The notes under the pieces are model-generated. The model was given only the letters and a program-made list of their open reading frames with translations, searched no databases and had not been told where the DNA came from. From the NCBI GenBank assembly GCA_020161435.1, contig JAIUNV010000002.1, positions 558,001-622,000 of the forward strand: a stretch of DNA of 64,000 bases. Direction: 5' to 3'. The position numbers were made by a program, and so were the translations under genes. The stretch is from Bacteroidota bacterium (GTDB lineage Bacteria > Bacteroidota > Bacteroidia > Chitinophagales > Chitinophagaceae). Each line of letters begins with the position of its first letter. Position 1 is the first letter of the stretch. Shown piece after piece: positions 15,779 through 24,166 of this stretch.

Positions 15779-17014
15779 TCATTTGAAAACTCCGGCATAC
15801 TGTTCGTATTGATGCTGATGATTTTTTAACCATGAAAATGCAACTGCACAGGCAATGCAGGTGCCTATCAACACTACCCACAACAAGTTGTAACCGCCTT
15901 TTTGTGCCAACCATGCACCAGTGGCTGGCCCTACCACCTGTGCAACGCTCCAGCTGAGTGTGTACCCGGCAGCATATTGTCCACGGTTCCAGGCATTGCT
16001 GCGCTGCATAATGAGGGTGTTCATAAATGGCATCGCCAGCATTTCGCCCAAGGTAATCAGCGACATGCAAGCCAACGCCAACACAAGCGGTGTAATATTG
16101 GGCAGCAATAAAATTCCAAAGCCAACAGCGTTCGCAATACATCCTACAACAATGTATTGCATGGGCTGACGCTTGCCATCCCAACGATTGACCAGCAACA
16201 TTTCAAACAGGGCGATGATGATGCCATTCATACCCATGACCAAACCAATTAACGATTCGCCCAAATGCCAGCTTTCTTTCCAAAACACCGGCACCAACCT
16301 GAACACCAGAAAAAAGCAGGTATTGAACAATGCCGTGAGTAAAATGAATCGAACAAAGAATGCATCCTGCCAGGGCTTTTTTACCACAGCTGGCGGCGTT
16401 TCCTGTGGTTGTGTGGCCGCCCTTTTTTTAGCCGAAGGCAACAACAACACAATCAGCAAGCCGGCAATAATATTGGTACCACCATCTACAAAAAACAACC
16501 AGTGATAATCATAGGCAGCTATCAATCCACCAAGGGATGCACCACTGGCCCAACCAATGTTGATGGCCAACCGGTTGAGGGAGTAAGAACGGGTGATGTT
16601 TTCTGGTTTGCTGTATGCAGCAATGGCCGTAAAGTTGGCTGGGCGAAAAGCTTCTGCCACAAAACTGAGCACCACTGTGAGCAAACACAACTGCGAAAAA
16701 TCTTGCACAAATGCAAAACCGATAAACAACAGGCCGCTGACGATGCTGGTAAAAATTTGCACTGGCCTAAAGCCGATTTTATCAACCATAAAGCCACCTG
16801 CAGAAGCACCCAACACCGATCCCGCACCAAACAGTGTAATGATAAGGCCTGCATCAGCGAGGCTTCGGTGCATGCTTTGTGTAACATACATACTCATGAA
16901 CGGCACCGCCATGGTACCGGCACGGTTTATCATCATTACCAAACTCAGCAACCAGGTTTCTTTTGCTAATCCGGTAAATGATTGCCGATAACTATGAATG
17001 ATTTTTGCCAGCAT
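15779..17014 (-). CDS. MFS transporter, drug/metabolite exporter type
   Basis: 411 residues from the ATG giving MLAKIIHSYRQSFTGL; a start 14 codons earlier is also possible. About twelve membrane helices in two bundles of six, with the loop signature GGFMVDKIGFRPVQ between helices 2 and 3 (MFS motif A form) and a basic central loop (PSAKKRAATQPQETPP). Substrate cannot be read from sequence; the pattern is closest to MdtH/YceL-type efflux proteins. It is convergent to the Cys-rich pair. The deaminase gene lies upstream on the same strand with an 81-bp gap. Confidence 0.85.
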   Translation of the reverse strand: MLAKIIHSYRQSFTGLAKETWLLSLVMMINRAGTMAVPFMSMYVTQSMHRSLADAGLIITLFGAGSVLGASAGGFMVDKIGFRPVQIFTSIVSGLLFIGFAFVQDFSQLCLLTVVLSFVAEAFRPANFTAIAAYSKPENITRSYSLNRLAINIGWASGASLGGLIAAYDYHWLFFVDGGTNIIAGLLIVLLLPSAKKRAATQPQETPPAVVKKPWQDAFFVRFILLTALFNTCFFLVFRLVPVFWKESWHLGESLIGLVMGMNGIIIALFEMLLVNRWDGKRQPMQYIVVGCIANAVGFGILLLPNITPLVLALACMSLITLGEMLAMPFMNTLIMQRSNAWNRGQYAAGYTLSWSVAQVVGPATGAWLAQKGGYNLLWVVLIGTCIACAVAFSWLKNHQHQYEQYAGVFK

Positions 17015-17095
17015 ACAATAGCCTGCGAAGTAAATCGGGATTGCAACAGCAGCCAACGCAGCCGCATGAATTGTGCATAAACAATTGCCGCTGGC

Positions 17096-17575
17096 TTAGT
17101 ACAAATGTTTGTTGTCCAGTTGTTGCCAGCGCTTAAAAGCAATTTCCTGATTAGGAACTTGCAACGCAATGAATGGAATGCGCCGCTTTGTTTTGGGCAA
17201 ATTAATTTCGTCGTAAATAAATTGATCGTCGAAGCCTGACGCTGCGGCATCGGCAGCTGCATTGGCATAGTATACTTTATCTGGCCGGGCCCAGTAAATA
17301 GCACCCAGGCACATGGGGCAAGGTTCGCAGCTGCAATACATTTCGCACCCATCCAACTGAAAGCTACCCAGCGCTGCACAGGCTTTGCGGATGGCCACTA
17401 CTTCGGCATGTGCAGTAGGGTCGTTGCTACACAGCACTTCATTGTGTGCACGGGCTATCACTTCATCGCCTTTTACAACAATGCAACCAAATGGTCCGCC
17501 ATGCCCTTCATGAATGCCCATGCTACTTTCTTCAATGGCCAGTTGCATGAAATGTTTTTCTCTGTCGGTAATCAT
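17096..17575 (-). CDS. guaD: Guanine deaminase (cytidine-deaminase fold)
   Basis: 159 residues. The zinc signature is complete: TAHAEVVAIRKAC (His and catalytic Glu) and CEPCPMCLGAIYWAR (two Cys ligands). The GHGGPFGCIVVK start and the C-terminal ASGFDDQFIYDEINLP follow the Bacillus GuaD pattern, in which the C-terminal segment closes over the active site. It hydrolyses guanine to xanthine in the cytoplasm. A tRNA adenosine deaminase (TadA) is less likely because the C-terminal part matches GuaD. Confidence 0.9.
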   Translation of the reverse strand: MITDREKHFMQLAIEESSMGIHEGHGGPFGCIVVKGDEVIARAHNEVLCSNDPTAHAEVVAIRKACAALGSFQLDGCEMYCSCEPCPMCLGAIYWARPDKVYYANAAADAAASGFDDQFIYDEINLPKTKRRIPFIALQVPNQEIAFKRWQQLDNKHLY

Positions 17576-17674
17576 ACTGGTGAAAGGTATAAAACGCTCC
17601 GCAAATGATGCGTCAACAAATGGACAACCTTATATTACATCACTTATTTTTACCATAACAATTGTCCCGCCCTT

Positions 17675-18949
17675 ATGGAAACTTACGGAAAAGTGTTGCT
17701 GATTGCCATGCCTGCTTTTTTGGTATTGGTGTTGTTTGAAAAATGGTACGGTTGGCGCAAAGGCTTTGATACCGTAAACAATATGGATATGATTTCGAGC
17801 CTCAGCTCGGGCATTACCAATGTAACGAAAGATGTATTGGGGCTGAGTGTTGGCATACTTACCTACGCTTATCTGGTAAAACATGTAGCCATTTTTCACA
17901 TCAGCAACCATGTGCTCACGTACATCATTGGTTTTATCGTTATCGATTTTCAAGCATATTGGGTGCATCGCTGGAATCACAAAATCAACATCCTCTGGAA
18001 CCACCACATCATTCACCACAGCAGCGAAGAGTTTAATCTGGCTTGTGCCTTGCGGCAAAGCATTTCGGTGTTTGTCAACTTCTTTGCGTTTTTGCTATTA
18101 CCAGCGGCACTGCTGGGTGTGCCCACCGAAGTGCTGGCGGTGATAGCACCCTTGCATTTGTTTGCCCAGTTTTGGTACCATACCCGGCACATTGGCAAAA
18201 TGGGTTGGGTAGAAAAAGTATTGGTAACCCCCAGCCACCACCGTGTGCATCATGCTATCAATCCAGAGTATCTCGATAAAAATTTAGCCGCCATTTTTAT
18301 CTGGTGGGACAAATGGTTTGGCACTTTTCAGGAAGAGCTGGATGATGTTCCACCGGTGTACGGCATCACCCGCCCGGCCGCTACCTGGAACCCTATCAAA
18401 ATCAATTTTCAGCATTTATGGCTGCTCATAAAAGATGCATGGCGTACCCGCAATTGGTGGGATAAAATGCGCATCTGGTTTATGCCTACCGGCTGGCGTC
18501 CGCAAGATGTGGAGCAACAATATCCGGTGTATAAAATTGAGGATGTGTACCACTTCGAAAAATACCAACCACCACATCATGCATGGCTACCTGCATGGAG
18601 TTGGGTGCAGCTCACCTTTATGTTGTGCATCATCAGTTTTTTCTTTGGCAATATTGCTAAAATAGGTGCGCCCAACATGTTTGTATATGGCGGTTTCATT
18701 TTTCTGAGTGTATATGCCTATACCGAACTGATGGATCAAAATAAAAATGCCGTGCTGTGGGAAGCTTTGAAAAATGCGCTGGCCATTGGCTGGATTATGC
18801 GCACCGGCGATTGGTTTGGTATGGGTACTTGGCAAAGCTGGACCATACCCGTTCTCATTGCCTATTGCATTGTAGCAACTGTTGTAGTGGCATGGTTTTG
18901 CTGGCAGATAAAGCCAACACAACACAAGCCCGTGCTGGCAAATGCCTGA
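17675..18949 (+). CDS. Fatty-acid-hydroxylase/sterol-desaturase superfamily membrane protein, AGMO-like
   Basis: 424 residues. The di-iron histidine boxes are HRWNH 98-102, NHHIIHHSSE 109-118, H169/H172 and HHRVHH 188-193. The EEFN following HHSS and the long C-terminal extension of several more membrane helices (about 300-410) resemble alkylglycerol monooxygenase (TMEM195/AGMO) and not short sterol desaturases. A membrane hydroxylase acting on a lipid is likely; the substrate is unknown. No pterin-biosynthesis gene is adjacent, although animal AGMO uses tetrahydrobiopterin. The 197 bp downstream (18950-19146) hold nothing recognisable. Confidence 0.87.
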   Translation: METYGKVLLIAMPAFLVLVLFEKWYGWRKGFDTVNNMDMISSLSSGITNVTKDVLGLSVGILTYAYLVKHVAIFHISNHVLTYIIGFIVIDFQAYWVHRWNHKINILWNHHIIHHSSEEFNLACALRQSISVFVNFFAFLLLPAALLGVPTEVLAVIAPLHLFAQFWYHTRHIGKMGWVEKVLVTPSHHRVHHAINPEYLDKNLAAIFIWWDKWFGTFQEELDDVPPVYGITRPAATWNPIKINFQHLWLLIKDAWRTRNWWDKMRIWFMPTGWRPQDVEQQYPVYKIEDVYHFEKYQPPHHAWLPAWSWVQLTFMLCIISFFFGNIAKIGAPNMFVYGGFIFLSVYAYTELMDQNKNAVLWEALKNALAIGWIMRTGDWFGMGTWQSWTIPVLIAYCIVATVVVAWFCWQIKPTQHKPVLANA

Positions 18950-19146
18950 GGCAGCCATCGATTTGTGATGTGCTATTTTTTGCGGTCAGATGGTAACGAC
19001 TGTTTAGCTGATGTTTAAGTATGGTGGAATTCTTTCAATCATTTATAAAATGAGGGCCAATATGTGCAACAGCCCGCTGCTACTGCATACAACCTGTTGT
19101 TGATTGCTGACCATGCCAATTATTTTTACAGCATCAAACCAAACAC

Positions 19147-19635
19147 ATGGCAATCAGGATATTCATCACCGGCGGCACATTCGACAAAGAATACGATGAG
19201 ATTACAGGTCAGTTGTTTTTTAAAGAAACACACCTGCCCGAAATGCTGAAGCTGGGCCGCAGCAAGCTGAATGTAGACATCCGCACCCTGATGATGATTG
19301 ATAGCCTGCAAATGACCCCCACCGACCGGGAACTGATTGCCGAGCAGTGCATTCGTTGCGAACACAACCGCATCATCATTACTCACGGCACCGATACGAT
19401 GGTAGAAACTGCCGCGGTGTTGGCTGGCAAAAACATTGATAAAACAATCGTCATTACCGGCGCCATGATTCCTTACAAGTTTGGCTCCAGCGATGGATTG
19501 TTTAACCTCGGCAGTGCCATGGCCTTTGTACAAACCTTACCCAAGGGCGTGTATGTAGCCATGAATGGCCGCTGGTTCAATTGGAATAATGTATGGAAGA
19601 ACCGGCAGACCGGTATTTTTGAAGAACTACCATAA
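19147..19635 (+). CDS. Short asparaginase-domain protein
   Basis: 162 residues, about half the size of L-asparaginase. ITGGTFDKEYDE (first catalytic Thr region) and IIITHGTDTMVETA (second Thr-Asp pair) are both present, followed by VITGAMIP and SDGLFNLGSA. The C-terminal domain that completes the intersubunit active site is absent. The stop is clean and the end (FEELP) looks natural, so this is the known short asparaginase-domain form and not a truncation. Enzymatic activity is uncertain. Confidence 0.8.
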   Translation: MAIRIFITGGTFDKEYDEITGQLFFKETHLPEMLKLGRSKLNVDIRTLMMIDSLQMTPTDRELIAEQCIRCEHNRIIITHGTDTMVETAAVLAGKNIDKTIVITGAMIPYKFGSSDGLFNLGSAMAFVQTLPKGVYVAMNGRWFNWNNVWKNRQTGIFEELP

Positions 19636-19702
19636 TAGTCGGGAAGTCGGAATAGTCCGGAGTCCGTAGACAGACGACCAAAGTCAACCACCATACTCTT
19701 TG

Positions 19703-19733
19703 TCTCCTCTCCTTTGGAGAGGTTGGGAGAGGT
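19703..19733. repeat. Dispersed intergenic palindrome with TCCTTTGGAGAGG core
   Basis: CCTCTCCTTTGGAGAGG is a near-perfect inverted repeat followed by TTGGGAGAGG, inside a gene-free stretch (19636-19896) that also carries AGTCCGxAGTCCG words. Such stretches are common non-coding filler in Bacteroidota genomes. Confidence 0.5.
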
Positions 19734-19896
19734 GAAATGACAGAAAGATAGAAAGTCCGAATATTTGTAGCCACTGGTTGCTTTTTCATCATTTTTTCAA
19801 AAAAAATTACTACCAGCTGTTGTCGGTGGTCGGTAGTCTGTGGTCCATAATTATCCCCATCTTTGCGGGCTTCTGTCATTTTTCAATTGTGTCAAG

Positions 19897-21228
19897 TTGG
19901 TTCAGGAATTCAAACAAACACTGCGGTTATCCATTCCGCTCATTGTGAGCAATGTGGCACAGGTAGGCCTTGGCCTTATTGACAGTGCCATGGTGGGTTC
20001 TATCAGTTACAAGCAGTTAGCCGCCAGTAGTTTTGTGATTAATGCCATTGGCATTCCACAGGTTATTTGCATTGGTATGACTATTGCCATCTCGGCATTG
20101 GTAAGCATTGCCCGTGGGCAAAAAAACACTGTTGCAGCGAGTAGTTATTTCTACAACGGTGTTTTTCTCAGCACTTTGGTGAGCATTGCCATTGCCAGTA
20201 TTTGCAGCATTGCCTCGCCCCTGCTTTGGCACATGGGGCAAGAGCCCGAAGTGGTAGCCATAGCAGCCCCTTATTTTAAGGTGATGATCTGGAGCCTGGT
20301 GCCCATGACTTTTTTCCTGAGCATGAAGCAATTCAGCGATGCTTTGGAAATGACCCGGATTGGTATGTTTCTGTCATTTTTGAGTTTGCCCTTGAATGCC
20401 CTGCTCAACTGGCTGTTCATTTTTGGCAACCTGGGCCTGCCACGAATGGAACTGCTGGGTGCCGGAGTAGGCACATTGCTCACCCGTGTAGTGGAAGCAA
20501 TTGTAATGCTGTACATCATTTTCAACAGCAAAGCATTTACACAATACATAGCTGTAAAAAAAGAAGCCTGGAAAATACAACGCAAACGCATAACTGAACT
20601 GCTACACATTGGCATTCCCAGTGGTCTGCAGTTGGTAATGGAAGCGGGTGCCTTTAGTGTGAGTGGCATTATGGTTGGTTGGTTAGGTGCCACGGCACAA
20701 GCTGCTCATCAGATTGCGCTGAACTGTGCCAGCACTACGTTTATGGCGGTGCTGGGCCTTAGCATGGGCGGCAGCATTCGCACCGCACATGTCTATGGCA
20801 GCAACGATGTACCAAGGCTCAAACGCATAGGCGTAAGCACCATCGCCGGCGGTTTAATTTATGGCGTGGTCACAGGTTTGTTGTTCATTTTATTCCGCTA
20901 TCAATTACCCTATCTATTCAACTCAGAAGCGGCGGTTGTAACGCTGTCGGCGCAACTGTTATTAGTAGCGGCTTTGTTTCAGGTGAGTGATAGCCTCCAA
21001 GCCATTGGTGCAGGCCTTTGCCGGGGTATTAAGGATGTAAAAGTGCCTACTATACTGGTGGCAGTAGCCTATTGGGTCATCGGCATTCCGGTGGGTTATT
21101 GGCTGGCTTTTGAGCAAGGCTGGGGTGCCAGTGGTATTTGGTGGGGTTTTGTGGCCGGCTTAAGTATGGCTGCGTTACTTTTGAACCGTCGTTTTTTGAA
21201 CATGGTTTCAAAAAAGATTATTCAATAA
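19897..21228 (+). CDS. MATE family efflux transporter
   Basis: About 443 residues from the in-frame TTG at 19897; an upstream GTG at 19840 is disfavoured because a -7-like CATCTTTG lies at 19858-19865 between the two. Twelve membrane helices in two MatE halves; the first half starts LRLSIPLIVSNVAQVGLGLIDS and the second half near IPSGLQLVMEAGAFSVSGIM. Cation-coupled export of drugs or metabolites across the inner membrane is expected. The ATE-like gene starts 12 bp after its stop, suggesting co-transcription. Confidence 0.9.
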   Translation: MVQEFKQTLRLSIPLIVSNVAQVGLGLIDSAMVGSISYKQLAASSFVINAIGIPQVICIGMTIAISALVSIARGQKNTVAASSYFYNGVFLSTLVSIAIASICSIASPLLWHMGQEPEVVAIAAPYFKVMIWSLVPMTFFLSMKQFSDALEMTRIGMFLSFLSLPLNALLNWLFIFGNLGLPRMELLGAGVGTLLTRVVEAIVMLYIIFNSKAFTQYIAVKKEAWKIQRKRITELLHIGIPSGLQLVMEAGAFSVSGIMVGWLGATAQAAHQIALNCASTTFMAVLGLSMGGSIRTAHVYGSNDVPRLKRIGVSTIAGGLIYGVVTGLLFILFRYQLPYLFNSEAAVVTLSAQLLLVAALFQVSDSLQAIGAGLCRGIKDVKVPTILVAVAYWVIGIPVGYWLAFEQGWGASGIWWGFVAGLSMAALLLNRRFLNMVSKKIIQ

Positions 21229-21240
21229 TTCGCATCCTGC

Positions 21241-21936
21241 ATGTATTACATTCCTTTACAACAACCGCTTGATCCGGCATTTATGGATGGCCTGCTGGAG
21301 TTGGGATGGTACAGAATGTCGCAGTCGGTTTTTACTACGCAATACATTCATTTGTCTGAAACGGAAGTGTACGAGGCTCTGTGGGCAAGGGTAGATTTGA
21401 AAAACTGGGAACCATCGAAAAAACACCAGCAATTACTGCGCAAAAGCAGTGGATTTCAGTTGACTGTACAGCCCTTTTTGCTGAATGACGAGATCGAATA
21501 TTTATATCGCCGGTACCGTCAATCCATCAATTTTGATGTGAGCAATACGGCCCGGGCCTACCTGCTCGACCAGCAGGATGCCAACTTTTTTCCTACTAAA
21601 ACCTGGACACTCTACGATGGTTCGGAACTCATTGGCGTAAGCTATTTTGATGAGGGGGCGGTTTCCAACGCAGGCATTCTTACTTTTTTTCACCCGGATT
21701 ATAAAAAGTACAGCCCCGGCCTGTTGCTCTACCTCGAAACCGTACGGCTTACCAAGCTTCAAGGCAAAGAATATTTCTACCCCGGATACATTGCCCTGCA
21801 AAATCCGAAGTTCGATTATAAACTACAGGCTGGCAGCCAACATGTAGAAATATGGGACCCAATTGCAATGAAATGGCACAGCTACGCCAGTAGCCGCCAT
21901 GCTAAGGCCAGCACTCCCAATGAAATGAGCTGGTAA
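21241..21936 (+). CDS. Arginyl/leucyl-tRNA-protein transferase-like protein (ATE C-terminal domain)
   Basis: 231 residues. LLELGWYRMSQSVFTTQ near the N-terminus, FLLNDEIEYLYRRYRQ, the GNAT-like core WTLYDGSELIGVSYFDEG, LTFFHPDYKKYSPGLLLYLETV and the terminal YFYPGYIALQNPKFDYKLQ all follow the ATE/Bpt C-terminal domain. The N-terminal Cys cluster that binds metal or Fe-S in ATE enzymes is absent, and the protein has no cysteine at all. If active it would attach an amino acid from aminoacyl-tRNA to a protein N-terminus (N-degron tagging). ClpS/ClpA are not in this window. Substrate specificity cannot be read. Confidence 0.75.
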   Translation: MYYIPLQQPLDPAFMDGLLELGWYRMSQSVFTTQYIHLSETEVYEALWARVDLKNWEPSKKHQQLLRKSSGFQLTVQPFLLNDEIEYLYRRYRQSINFDVSNTARAYLLDQQDANFFPTKTWTLYDGSELIGVSYFDEGAVSNAGILTFFHPDYKKYSPGLLLYLETVRLTKLQGKEYFYPGYIALQNPKFDYKLQAGSQHVEIWDPIAMKWHSYASSRHAKASTPNEMSW

Positions 21937-22034
21937 CATTTCAAACGTTTGCAGCATTCAAGTGTATTGAAAGTCAATCGATTGCAAATAAAGCTATCAA
22001 TTCCTTGTCGAACCAAAACCACAGAAGTCGTTTA

Positions 22035-22054
22035 TTGTAGTACGATTACTACAA
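22035..22054. promoter_or_regulatory. Perfect 8-bp inverted repeat upstream of the first small RNA candidate
   Basis: TTGTAGTA-CGAT-TACTACAA, about 90 bp before the putative -7 element at 22139. It could be an operator or a small hairpin. Confidence 0.4.
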
Positions 22055-22138
22055 AACATGTCACCGCTTCGTCATATCCACATATTATGCCAGTTCAAAA
22101 TAGTGACTGACATCACGTGTATTGGCAGTTTGTAGCCG

Positions 22139-22212
22139 CATCTTTACATCAGTTTAAGGGTTTAGGGTATTAATGATTCCCCCGGTCTTCACCGGGGGTT
22201 TCGATTTTTATA
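22139..22212 (+). ncRNA. Candidate small RNA 1
   Basis: A -7-like CATCTTTA (22139-22146) is followed four bases later by AGTTTAAGGGTTTAGGGT (22151-22168), a short spacer, a perfect 8-bp hairpin CCCCCGGT-CTTC-ACCGGGGG (22179-22198) and a U-rich tract. The predicted transcript is about 60 nt. The same box, promoter and terminator layout recurs at 22556-22630 with a different stem sequence. There is no open reading frame worth noting. Confidence 0.6.
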
Positions 22213-22555
22213 AGGACAGCATTTCTAAAATGCAAACCTGCACTTCACCATTTGAATAATTCTCTAAAAAAGAAGTGGCGCCACCCTCTGGCTTTTATAG
22301 TTACGGCTGTTCACTTTGACTAAATAACACCTGCCAGCAGCTGTTGTTTAGCTAGACAATACTCATCATACAGATTTTACCGCAAGATTTATCCAGCATT
22401 TTTTAATGTCGGAACAAGAATGCATACTTTAACCTTTATCAAACAATAACAAACAAAAAACACCTATAGTTAGATGAATAGTCAGAAAAACAATTATTTC
22501 ATAGAAGACATCAAAATTTGTTTTTAGACGTGTGCAGAGTTGTGCACATTCCCCC

Positions 22556-22630
22556 TATCTTTACTCCAGTTTAAGGGTTTAGGGTTTTGAAGAGTCTTCC
22601 AGTCTCTACTGGGGGACTCATTCTTTTTTA
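22556..22630 (+). ncRNA. Candidate small RNA 2, paralogue of the first
   Basis: TATCTTTA (22556-22563) is followed by the same 19-base box CAGTTTAAGGGTTTAGGGT (22567-22585), then an 11-bp hairpin with two G-U pairs (left arm 22593-22603, right arm 22608-22618) and a run of T. The predicted transcript is about 60 nt. The shared 5' part with unrelated terminator stems argues for selection on the 5' part. Confidence 0.6.
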
Positions 22631-22651
22631 GGGTAATTCACTTTTATCCAT

Positions 22652-22677
22652 AAAAAAACCGCCTCTTTCGAAGCGGT
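22652..22677 (-). terminator. Terminator of the DUF2807 gene
   Basis: ACCGC / GCGGT stem around CTCTTTCGAA, followed on the minus strand by seven T; the plus side also has a short T run, so it may work in both directions. Confidence 0.7.
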
Positions 22678-22698
22678 CTTTTCATACATTTTCTGGCC

Positions 22699-23349
22699 TT
22701 ACTTCGTCGATTTCCGCACAGAGCCCCCACTATTTACATCAATATTCCTGATGATGGCCTCGCCTTTGTAGGTCACGAAGCCTCCACTGTTTGCCTTTGC
22801 AATTATTTCTTTTTTCACAGTTACCTGAGCACCGCCACCGCTATTTACATTCGCCTGCAAATAATCAGTGGTAAAATCATATCCTTTAAAAATACCGCCG
22901 CTGTTTGCTTCCAGTTCCAGCTTGTTTGTACTCCCAGTTATCGCTATCACACCACCGCTGTTTTGCTTACAAATGAGGGCACTACCCTCAAATTGCCCCT
23001 TAATACTTGCACCACTGCTGGCTTTAAGTTCGTTGATCTTGATATAACTCACGTATACTTTTATGCGCCAGGTTTTAGTCATCTTCCAAAATTTCCAGTC
23101 GTTTTCAACGCCTATTTTAAGCACTCCGTCTACCACTTGCGTTATCACTCTTTTATCAACTTCCTCCGAATTGGTACTCACCGCCAACCCAATTTCCTGT
23201 CCGTGAGCAATTACTACCTCTATTCCAGAGCTCACTTCAATGGCATCAAAGGAGGAAACGATGCGTCTCTTGGCATTGGCATCTTCAAATGTTTGGGCTG
23301 CTACTGGCGCTGTTATCAGCAACAAAAAGTAGGCAATCAGTTTTTTCAT
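22699..23349 (-). CDS. Head-GIN domain (DUF2807) exported protein
   Basis: 216 residues. MKKLIAYFLLLITAPVAAQ is a signal peptide. The mature protein shows the repetitive right-handed-helix pattern of DUF2807: FDAIEVSSGIEVVIAHGQE, ELKASSGASIKGQF, LELEANSGGIFKGYDF, LQANVNSGGGAQV and IDVNSGGSVRKS, with one turn about every 20 residues. Such proteins are numerous in Bacteroidota and are called putative auto-transporter adhesins, though evidence for adhesion is thin. It is monocistronic with its own terminator. Location is outside the inner membrane. Confidence 0.9.
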   Translation of the reverse strand: MKKLIAYFLLLITAPVAAQTFEDANAKRRIVSSFDAIEVSSGIEVVIAHGQEIGLAVSTNSEEVDKRVITQVVDGVLKIGVENDWKFWKMTKTWRIKVYVSYIKINELKASSGASIKGQFEGSALICKQNSGGVIAITGSTNKLELEANSGGIFKGYDFTTDYLQANVNSGGGAQVTVKKEIIAKANSGGFVTYKGEAIIRNIDVNSGGSVRKSTK

Positions 23350-23718
23350 AAATACTTTTTTTCTGGTGTGAAAATGTAACGGGAATTATTCCTGAATCTT
23401 TTTACGCTGTCGTGAAGGCATTTGTTACAATATGCGACAATAATTACTGATAACATTTCCCCCAAATTGAATTCCACAAAAGCGGACCCGGATATCTTTA
23501 TTCATACACCAAAAACGGTGGCTACAAGGGCATAATTTCAATGTTGCTGCAGTGAGTATAAATATTATTCGACGAAAGTTGAACAAGATTGAACATTCTT
23601 CGAAGCGGTTGTAGTAGTTATCCACAAGCTTGTAGAGCACACCACTACCTGCATGGGTTACCCATTCTACAATGTCGTATTAAAACGGTACACACTATTG
23701 TTCACCAAACAAAAACAA
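23350..23718. other. Intergenic stretch without a recognisable gene
   Basis: 369 bp between divergent genes. It must hold the promoters of both. The only notable word is one TTATCCACA (23618-23626), identical to a DnaA box but solitary. Confidence 0.5.
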
Positions 23719-24012
23719 ATGGTACAAAAGACTTACTTCAAAACAAAAGATTACGCAAAAGTAAAATTTACGCTCAGCCCGGAAAATGCTGATTCAGTTG
23801 AGATATTCGGTTTGAATAACGACTGGACAAACAGCGTTGAACTGAAAAAGAAAAAAGACGGATCATTTGCGGTTGAAGTATCGCTGCCCAAAAATTCTAC
23901 ACACGAATTTAAGTATCGCATCAACGGTCAGGAATGGCTGAACGAAGCAGAAGCTGACGGCGAAACCCCCAATGAATTTGGTGGAAGCAACAGCCTCATT
24001 AAGATAGACTAA
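23719..24012 (+). CDS. Stand-alone CBM48/isoamylase early-set (glycogen-binding-like) domain protein
   Basis: 97 residues from ATG at 23719; the longer frame adds an unsupported N-terminus. The whole protein is one Ig-like early-set domain: VKFTLSPENADSVEIFGLNNDW, then FAVEVSLPKNSTHEFKYRINGQEW and a terminal NEFGGSNSLIKI. This is the AMPK-beta/CBM48 fold seen at the N-terminus of glycogen branching enzymes. It probably binds alpha-glucan in the cytoplasm. It lies 17 kb from the glycogen genes, so the link is functional at best. A strong terminator follows. Confidence 0.85.
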   Translation: MVQKTYFKTKDYAKVKFTLSPENADSVEIFGLNNDWTNSVELKKKKDGSFAVEVSLPKNSTHEFKYRINGQEWLNEAEADGETPNEFGGSNSLIKID

Positions 24013-24068
24013 GACTCCGCTTGCGGGCTCCCAGCCAGAGCGTTTTCAAACAAAACACATACAACGAA

Positions 24069-24101
24069 ATGCTGCCACTATGCTAGTGGTGGCATTTTTT
24101 G
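24069..24101 (+). terminator. Terminator of the CBM48 gene
   Basis: Twelve-bp stem with two G-U pairs (24069-24080 with 24084-24095), three-base loop, then six T. Confidence 0.85.
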
Positions 24102-24166
24102 TACGTATGCAAAGTGCTGCGGTGCTACATTGTACTGCATGGCAATTTCATGCCTGTAATGAATGG

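Noticed and set aside
22151..22168. TTTAGGG-like words resembling plant telomere repeats
   Set aside because: Only two imperfect units inside each small RNA candidate; chance resemblance.
23618..23626. A perfect DnaA box TTATCCACA in an intergenic region
   Set aside because: Only one exact box (plus one imperfect word near 22074), no AT-rich unwinding element or dnaA/dnaN nearby; not enough for an origin.
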